The notes under the pieces were generated by a model that did no database searches, was not told where the DNA came from, and saw nothing but the letters and a program-made list of their open reading frames with translations. A stretch of DNA of 64,000 nucleotides. It comes from Thermococcus sp. 21S7 (GTDB lineage Archaea; Methanobacteriota_B; Thermococci; Thermococcales; Thermococcaceae). Both the position numbers and the translations under genes were made by a program. Location of the stretch: assembly GCF_012027615.1 (NCBI RefSeq), contig NZ_SNUT01000002.1, positions 248,001-312,000 on the forward strand, in the 5' to 3' direction. Below, one piece after another: positions 59,388 to 64,000 of the stretch (positions within the stretch are counted from its first letter, which is position 1; each line of letters starts with the position of its first letter).

Positions 59388-60316
59388 TAATCTCCACCAT
59401 AGCTTCCCACTCCTCCCTTCAGATACTCATGGGGGCAAAGAAAGAGGGCTTCGGAACGAGGCTCTACGTTAAACCGGGTAGAAAGGCTTTCTACTCCTCC
59501 ATCCCGCTCGTCGATGAAATCGTCGTAACGGAAAACATGAGGGAAGTACTCGGTGATGACGGCATCGTCGTACCCCACGGCTCCTTCGTGGCCTACCTTG
59601 GCATAGAGGCCATCGAGAAAGCAAAGGCTAAGTTCTTCGGCAACAGACGTTTCCTCAAGTGGGAAACCAGCTTTGAGCTCCAGGATATGGCCCTTAAAAA
59701 GGCAGGCATTCCGGCGGTTGAAGTCATCGAGCCCGAAGAGGCTAAGCCAGACGAGCTTTACTTTGTTCGCCTTGAGGGACCGAGGGGTGGAAGCGGGCAC
59801 TTCTTGGCCTACGGTCATGAACTGGGGGAGAAGATCAAAGGCCTGGGCGAACCCTACAGGATTGAACGCTTCACAGACGGCGTTTACCTCTACGTCCACT
59901 TCTTCTATTCGCCGATTTTAAACCGATTGGAGCTCTTTGGCGTTGATGAGCGCCTGGTCATCGCGGACGCAAACAAGAGGCGGCCCTTCAGGACCCTCCC
60001 CTACACTATAGCGGGAAACAAGGCCGTGGCGCTGAGGGAGTCGCTCCTGCCGGAGCTGTACGGTTACGGCCTGGCATTCGTCGAGGCCATGGCGGAGCTT
60101 GAACCTCCCGGCATCATAGGTCCCTTCGCCCTCCACTTCGCCTACGATGGTGAATTCCGCTGCATAGGCTTCGCCTCGCGCATAGACGGCGGCAGCAATG
60201 CCAGACACTGGTACCCGGCCCTCTACTGGGAAAGGCCGATGCTCGTGGGCGAGAGGATAGCGCGCGAGATTAGGCTCGCCCTTGAGAAGGACCGCCTTAA
60301 GGAGGTGGTAACTTGA
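59384..60316 (+). CDS. purP: FAICAR synthetase PurP
   Basis: 310 residues, ATP-grasp enzyme of archaeal purine synthesis. It uses formate and ATP to make FAICAR from AICAR, replacing the formyltransferase part of PurH. Seen are SHSSLQILMGAKKEGFGT near 8, VPHGSFVAYLG near 62, GPRGGSGHFLAYG near 133, and GIIGPFALHFAYDGEF near 243 with SRIDGGSNARHWYPALYW near 264. Its start overlaps the purC stop by four bases. The gene set skips purH entirely, which is typical of this order. Confidence 0.94.
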   Translation: MIISTIASHSSLQILMGAKKEGFGTRLYVKPGRKAFYSSIPLVDEIVVTENMREVLGDDGIVVPHGSFVAYLGIEAIEKAKAKFFGNRRFLKWETSFELQDMALKKAGIPAVEVIEPEEAKPDELYFVRLEGPRGGSGHFLAYGHELGEKIKGLGEPYRIERFTDGVYLYVHFFYSPILNRLELFGVDERLVIADANKRRPFRTLPYTIAGNKAVALRESLLPELYGYGLAFVEAMAELEPPGIIGPFALHFAYDGEFRCIGFASRIDGGSNARHWYPALYWERPMLVGERIAREIRLALEKDRLKEVVT

Positions 60317-60903
60317 GGTACGTCGGGAGAATGCTCGGCGTGGGCCTAAACGGCGGCAGGCTCTTCGCCTTCTACCGCCTGAACTCCCGCTCGTTCCCCA
60401 ACAGGCGGGCGGTTATTCTGGGAAACGAAATTTACATAGCCAACCAGACCGAGACCAACAACCCCTACGTGAGCTATCCCGTTGTGAAGCTGCTCGAAAA
60501 CTACGCGGTCGTGAGCAACGGACTGCAGACGGTCTTTATAGCCCAGGCTCTCGAAGAGGAAAGCCCGAGAAAAGCGTTAATCCATGTCCTGGATGCACTC
60601 GATTACGAGCGCGATTCCTACTCAACCCCGAGGATAGCGGGGATAATTGAACGCGGAAACAGCAAAGGCTGGCTCGGCTTCGTTGGCAGAGAAGAGCTCT
60701 GGGTTAAAGCCATTAAGCTGGAAGAAGGAAAGGCCTTCTTTACCGCGACGTACAGCGTGGATGGCATTGAAGAGCTGGAGCTGAGCTTTTCAAATGCCGA
60801 AGAACTGGCTGAGAAAGTCTTAGGGCTGGAGTTCGCCCATCCGGTGCTGGCCATAGGAGTGGTGGAAAAAGAGAGCGGTTGGGGGCTGGCCATCAGCCCT
60901 TGA
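60313..60903 (+). CDS. purO: IMP cyclohydrolase PurO (archaeal type)
   Basis: 196 residues. Archaeal IMP cyclohydrolase closing FAICAR to IMP, unrelated to Pur[21 protein letters not shown] near 7-26, [14 protein letters not shown] near 44 and [20 protein letters not shown] near 92 are the family segments. Start TTG overlaps the purP stop (TTGA). It completes a thiC-purC-purP-purO transcript. Its end overlaps the convergent ribH by 11 bases. Confidence 0.93.
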   Translation: MRYVGRMLGVGLNGGRLFAFYRLNSRSFPNRRAVILGNEIYIANQTETNNPYVSYPVVKLLENYAVVSNGLQTVFIAQALEEESPRKALIHVLDALDYERDSYSTPRIAGIIERGNSKGWLGFVGREELWVKAIKLEEGKAFFTATYSVDGIEELELSFSNAEELAEKVLGLEFAHPVLAIGVVEKESGWGLAISP

Positions 60904-61357
60904 GCTTTTTCATCAGGTCGGCCATCTCAAGAGCTGCCATCGCGTACTCGAAGCCCTTGTTGCTCTTTATTCCCGCCCTGTTGAGGCCCTGAAGCTCATC
61001 CTCAACTGTTATCACGCCAAAAATAACAGGGACGCCCGTCTGGAGCGAAGCGTTTGCAACCCCCTTGGCAACTTCGTTTGCAACGAGATCGAAGTGCTTG
61101 GTTTCTCCTCTAACCACAGCGCCGAGGGCCAAAACAGCGTCGTACTTCCCGCTCTCCGCCATCTTCTTCGCCACGAACGGAATCTCGAAGGAGCCAGGTA
61201 CTTTAACCACGTCAACCTTCTCAACGCCGTGCCTCTCGAAGCAGTCCAAAGCACCGCTCAGGAGCTCGTCCGTGAGGAGGTCGTTGAACCTCGCCACGAC
61301 TACTCCCATCCTCACGTCCTTACCCGTGAAGTCGCCCTCAACGACGCGAACCTCCAT
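60893..61357 (-). CDS. ribH: Lumazine synthase RibH
   Basis: 154 residues, last but one step of riboflavin synthesis. [20 protein letters not shown] near 23, [19 protein letters not shown] near 50 and [19 protein letters not shown] near 83 with catalytic His, then TTDNRAG-type [16 protein letters not shown] near 113. It condenses the pyrimidine with DHBP. It has its own palindrome-containing promoter and is separated from ribBA by about 60 bases. Confidence 0.95.
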   Translation of the reverse strand: MEVRVVEGDFTGKDVRMGVVVARFNDLLTDELLSGALDCFERHGVEKVDVVKVPGSFEIPFVAKKMAESGKYDAVLALGAVVRGETKHFDLVANEVAKGVANASLQTGVPVIFGVITVEDELQGLNRAGIKSNKGFEYAMAALEMADLMKKLKG

Positions 61358-61386
61358 GCCTTCACCCCCGTAATACCTTTTTATCC

Positions 61387-61414
61387 AATTAGTGAATTAA
61401 ATAATTCAGTAATT
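61387..61414. promoter_or_regulatory. 28-base palindrome in front of ribH
   Basis: A near-perfect palindrome of 28 bases: each arm runs AATTA, one mismatched base, TGAATTA. It lies directly before the TATA-like GATAAAAAGG of ribH, in the short gap after ribBA. A similar TAATTCxxTxATT phrase lies over the endonuclease V - riboflavin kinase/regulator promoter at 3797-3816. The regulator RbkR of archaea acts at such sites, so this is a good candidate operator. Confidence 0.55.
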
Positions 61415-61416
61415 GA

Positions 61417-62577
61417 TTAGACTTCGAAGGGAATCCTGTGGCCGAGCTTCTCGACTTTCACCTTCAGATAAAGCCTGTTGTGCTCGGTAACTTCTCCCGG
61501 AGCAGGGACCATCCCGACGACCTCCATTCCAAGCTCCTCCAGAGCCTCTGCCTTCCGCGGGTTGTTGGTGATGAGCCTAATCCTTGAAACGCCGAGGGCG
61601 CGGAGCATCTGGACGGCCGCCTCGTAGGTTCTCTCGTCCGTCCCGTATCCCAGGGCCTCGTTTGCCTCAACCGTATCCAATCCCTCCTCTTGAAGCTCGT
61701 AGGCCTTTATCTTCTCCTTCAGCCCTATGCCTCGCCCCTCCTGGTCCATGTAGAGGAGTATTCCTCCCTCCTGCGCTATCATCCTGAGGGCGTTGGCCAG
61801 CTGGCTCCCGCAGTCGCACTTGAGGGATGCCAATGCGTCTCCTGTGAGGCACTTGGAGTGCACCCTGACGAGCGGAACGTCGCCGTAGGGCTCTTTAACT
61901 ATGGCAACATGCTCTTTAAAGTCCAGCTCGTTGTCGAAGCTCACTATCCTGAAGTCCCCGTAGCGCGTCGGGAGCCTAGCGCTGGCGTAGACCCTTATCA
62001 GCTGCTTCCTCCTCACGAACTCCTTCCAGAGCTCATCCATCGTAACAACGGGCAGGCCGTGCTCCTCGGCGAATGCCAGAGTGAACTCTCTGTCGTGGGA
62101 GTCGCCTTCATCGTTCAGTATCTCGATAATGAGGGCGTAGCGCCTGAAGCCCAGCATCTCCATAAGCTCCAGCGAGCCTTCGGTGTGGCCCTTTCTCCTG
62201 CTAAAACCAACACCACCTAGCACCTGGAGGTGCCCGGGATAGCGGAAGGCCTCGATGCCCAGCCCCTCGGCGAGCTTTTTAGCTGTTAAAGCCCTCTCCT
62301 CTGCCGTTATGCCCGTGAACGTCTCCCCATAATCGACCGGAATCAGGAAGTTGGTCTCACCCTCCTTGCTCGGGAGAGGGAAGAACCCCCTTTCCAGGGC
62401 CCGGTCCATGTCCATCGTGAGGCATAGCAGCCCCTTGGCCGAGAGCATGAAGCTGACGACCTCAGACGAGGCAATCTCCGCCGGAAAGACGAGGTCTGCC
62501 TCGAACTCCCTCTCATCATCTATCAGGACGATGGGCTTCCCATCGAGCACAGCTTTCCTAATCTCCCCCCAGTTCAT
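61417..62577 (-). CDS. ribBA: Bifunctional DHBP synthase / GTP cyclohydrolase II RibBA
   Basis: 386 residues. Residues 1-200 are DHBP synthase: VLIDDEREFEADLVFPAE near 17, FLIPVDYGETFTGI near 72 and RYPGHLQVLGGVGFSRRKG near 115 and SHDREFTLAF near 161. Residues 205-386 are GTP cyclohydrolase II: VRVHSKCLTGDALASLKCDC near 238 with the zinc Cys residues, YMDQEGRGIGLKEKIKAY near 276 and LGYGTDERTYEAAVQML near 308. It makes both early precursors of riboflavin. Start ATG overlaps the ribE stop. This is the bacterial route; most archaea use other enzymes. Confidence 0.95.
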   Translation of the reverse strand: MNWGEIRKAVLDGKPIVLIDDEREFEADLVFPAEIASSEVVSFMLSAKGLLCLTMDMDRALERGFFPLPSKEGETNFLIPVDYGETFTGITAEERALTAKKLAEGLGIEAFRYPGHLQVLGGVGFSRRKGHTEGSLELMEMLGFRRYALIIEILNDEGDSHDREFTLAFAEEHGLPVVTMDELWKEFVRRKQLIRVYASARLPTRYGDFRIVSFDNELDFKEHVAIVKEPYGDVPLVRVHSKCLTGDALASLKCDCGSQLANALRMIAQEGGILLYMDQEGRGIGLKEKIKAYELQEEGLDTVEANEALGYGTDERTYEAAVQMLRALGVSRIRLITNNPRKAEALEELGMEVVGMVPAPGEVTEHNRLYLKVKVEKLGHRIPFEV

Positions 62578-63131
62578 ATCCCCGCCTCCATGATGCGCTT
62601 TACGTATCTGGCCAGAACGTCAATCTCGTAGTTCACCCTCTCCCCCGGACGGAGAATGCCGAGGTTGGTGTTTTTGAGTGTGTACGGAATTACCTGAACC
62701 CAAAAGCGGCTGGCTTCTACCCTCGCAACGGTGAGGGAAACTCCGTTTAGGGCTATGGAGCCCTTCTCAGCTATTCCCCACCTCTCGGCAGGCATGTCAA
62801 AGACCATCCACGTCGTGTTCCCGCTCCTCCGCGAGGCTATAAAGCGAACCGTCCCGTCAACGTGGCCTGTAACTATGTGGCCGTCCAGACGGTTGCCGAG
62901 CTTCAAAGCCCTTTCGAGATTCACCAGTCTGGCCTCGCGCAGGTTGGTTCTCCTCAGCGTCTCCTCGCCGACGTCGAAAACGGCGGTTTTTCCATCGAAT
63001 TCAACGACCGTTAGACAGGCCCCGTTCACCGCGACGCTGTCGCCCGGTTTGACATCAAAAGGGAGCTCGACGTACAGCTTTCCTGCTGAGTAGTGGGCCC
63101 TTCCGGTCCCCTCAACGATTCCACTGAACAT
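62574..63131 (-). CDS. ribE: Riboflavin synthase alpha, bacterial type
   Basis: 185 residues, two repeats of a beta-barrel. MFSGIVEGTGRAHYSAGKLY at the start, VAVNGACLTVVEFDGKTAVFD near 37, GHIVTGHVDGTVRF near 87 (second repeat) and SIALNGVSLTVARVE near 124. It makes riboflavin from two lumazines. ATG 63131 follows GGTGGTAGAG. Most archaea have an unrelated riboflavin synthase (RibC), so this is a bacterial form. It overlaps ribD by 20 bases. Confidence 0.95.
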   Translation of the reverse strand: MFSGIVEGTGRAHYSAGKLYVELPFDVKPGDSVAVNGACLTVVEFDGKTAVFDVGEETLRRTNLREARLVNLERALKLGNRLDGHIVTGHVDGTVRFIASRRSGNTTWMVFDMPAERWGIAEKGSIALNGVSLTVARVEASRFWVQVIPYTLKNTNLGILRPGERVNYEIDVLARYVKRIMEAGI

Positions 63132-64000
63132 CTCTACCACCGGGGTAAGCTGTTACGAGGAAGCTCTCACCAATCCTCTCAATTGATTCAACCCTCAGGG
63201 GAGGTGCCTTGTTGGCGTCCTCGACTTTCAGGCATTCAAAGGGCTTTATTCCCCTCCCAAAGAGCTTGGGGCCGTAGAAGAGGTAGAACTTGTCCGCAAA
63301 AGCTAGGAATTCACAGGCAATCCTCCCGCCCTCGATGAGGACACTGTCAATTCCGAGCTCCCCAAGCTTCCGGAGTATCCTCCCGGGCTCGATTATCGGG
63401 TAGGCCTCACCTACGCCCTCGAAGAGCCCCGGTCTTTCGGTGAAGAAGATGGCCCTTCCATCATTGAACAGGTTGAACCTCCTTCCCCTCCGTACTTCCT
63501 CCGCCACCCTGCCCGAGCGGTCGAGGACTACCTTAACCCTCTCCGGACAGTTATCGAGCCGGCAGTTGAGCCTCGGATTGTCCCTGAGAACAGTTCCAGA
63601 GCCAACCATAATTGCCATGTGCATCTTTCTAAGCTCCTGAACCCTTGCCCTCGCCGCCTCGCCGGTTATCCACTGGGAGGAACCGGTTTCGGTCGCGATG
63701 AAGCCGTCAAGGGTCAGGGCAAGCTTGATGGAAACGAATGGCATTCCGGTGGTCACGTACTTGATGAAAACCTCGTTGAGCTTTCTCGCCTCCTCCTCAA
63801 GAACGCCGACCTCAACCTCTATTCCTGCACTCCTCAGCTTCTCAATCCCTCTCCCGGAGACGACCGGGTTTGGGTCTACCATCGCGACGACGACGCGCTC
63901 AAGGCCCTCCTTGATAATCCTGTCCGCGCAGGGCGGCTGTTTGCCCCAGTGGGAGCACGGTTCGAGAGTCACGTACATGGTCGCCCCCTTAACGTCGTGT
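63112..64000 (-). CDS. ribD: RibD-type deaminase/reductase, N-terminal end beyond the window
   Basis: 296 codons are visible; the frame is open to base 64000. The zinc site of the deaminase is in YVTLEPCSHWGKQPPCADRII near the visible start (PC-x8-C), so a roughly 50-residue N-terminal piece is missing. The reductase begins near 90 (FVSIKLALTLDGFIATETGSSQWITGE-type) and ends with IEGGRIACEFL near 240. It deaminates and reduces the pyrimidine intermediate. Its end overlaps ribE by 20 bases. Confidence 0.93.
   Translation of the reverse strand, partial: HDVKGATMYVTLEPCSHWGKQPPCADRIIKEGLERVVVAMVDPNPVVSGRGIEKLRSAGIEVEVGVLEEEARKLNEVFIKYVTTGMPFVSIKLALTLDGFIATETGSSQWITGEAARARVQELRKMHMAIMVGSGTVLRDNPRLNCRLDNCPERVKVVLDRSGRVAEEVRRGRRFNLFNDGRAIFFTERPGLFEGVGEAYPIIEPGRILRKLGELGIDSVLIEGGRIACEFLAFADKFYLFYGPKLFGRGIKPFECLKVEDANKAPPLRVESIERIGESFLVTAYPGGRDVQWNR

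Noticed and set aside
1-64000. CRISPR arrays, IS elements, tRNA or rRNA genes
   Set aside because: No evenly spaced repeats, transposase motifs, terminal inverted repeats with target duplications, or tRNA-like cloverleaf sequences were seen by eye in gaps or in gene-free stretches.

Overview
The window is chromosomal DNA of a hyperthermophilic archaeon of the order Thermococcales, most likely Thermococcus. This rests on many proteins of recognisable Thermococcus/Pyrococcus type: 2-oxoacid:ferredoxin oxidoreductase operons, archaeal MetK, PurP/PurO, ThiD-ThiN, Thi4, RaSEA and CTP-dependent riboflavin kinase. Other support comes from very tight gene packing, GGTGA/GGAGG ribosome sites, TATA boxes about 25 bases before starts, several apparently leaderless genes, and two small structured RNA genes of hyperthermophile type. 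No tRNA, rRNA, IS element or CRISPR array was seen.

Layout. 1-6.3 kb: end of a DUF2226-like gene, a TrkA-N/DHH protein, an endonuclease V - riboflavin kinase/regulator - membrane protein operon, translin, a GC-rich structured RNA, and metK. 6.3-19.2 kb: nucleotide kinase, phosphoesterase, aromatic aminotransferase, carbamoyltransferase, proS, a 2-hydroxyacid dehydrogenase, an M42 peptidase, twin TauE/SafE transporters, a secreted helical protein and a membrane-tethered HTH protein. 19.2-29.9 kb: metG, a PTPS-III-like pterin enzyme, DUF192, two 2-oxoacid:ferredoxin oxidoreductase sets (delta-alpha-beta...gamma and alpha-beta-gamma) with an MNT/HEPN pair nested between beta and gamma of the first, then the archaeosine radical SAM enzyme. 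29.9-36.2 kb: VapBC-like pair plus surE, then an AT-richer accessory stretch with a broken and an intact copy of a secreted C39-like peptidase and a family of small membrane paralogues. 36.2-45.9 kb: ftsY, a C/D box RNA gene, a nucleoside-type ABC transporter whose binding protein is circularly permuted, a metal-binding ABC lipoprotein-like protein and a secreted DUF4932 protease. 45.9-55.3 kb: phosphoribosyltransferase, cysS, FKBP with a charged tail, membrane proteins and a zinc-finger/GNAT/ABC ATPase fusion. 55.3-64 kb: thiamin (thiD-N, thi4, thiC), purine (purC, purP, purO) and bacterial-type riboflavin genes (ribH, ribBA, ribE, ribD).

How the genes work together. The end of the window is a cofactor/purine block: thiC draws on the purine intermediate AIR, while purC, purP and purO take the same branch on to IMP. 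The four rib genes make riboflavin, and the HTH-riboflavin kinase at 2588-3226 probably turns it into FMN and senses it. The most unusual items are the circularly permuted BMP-family binding protein (37900-39186), the peptidase plus membrane-paralogue island (31.5-36.2 kb), the TA pair nested in a metabolic operon, and the two RNA genes (4482-4636, 37239-37296).
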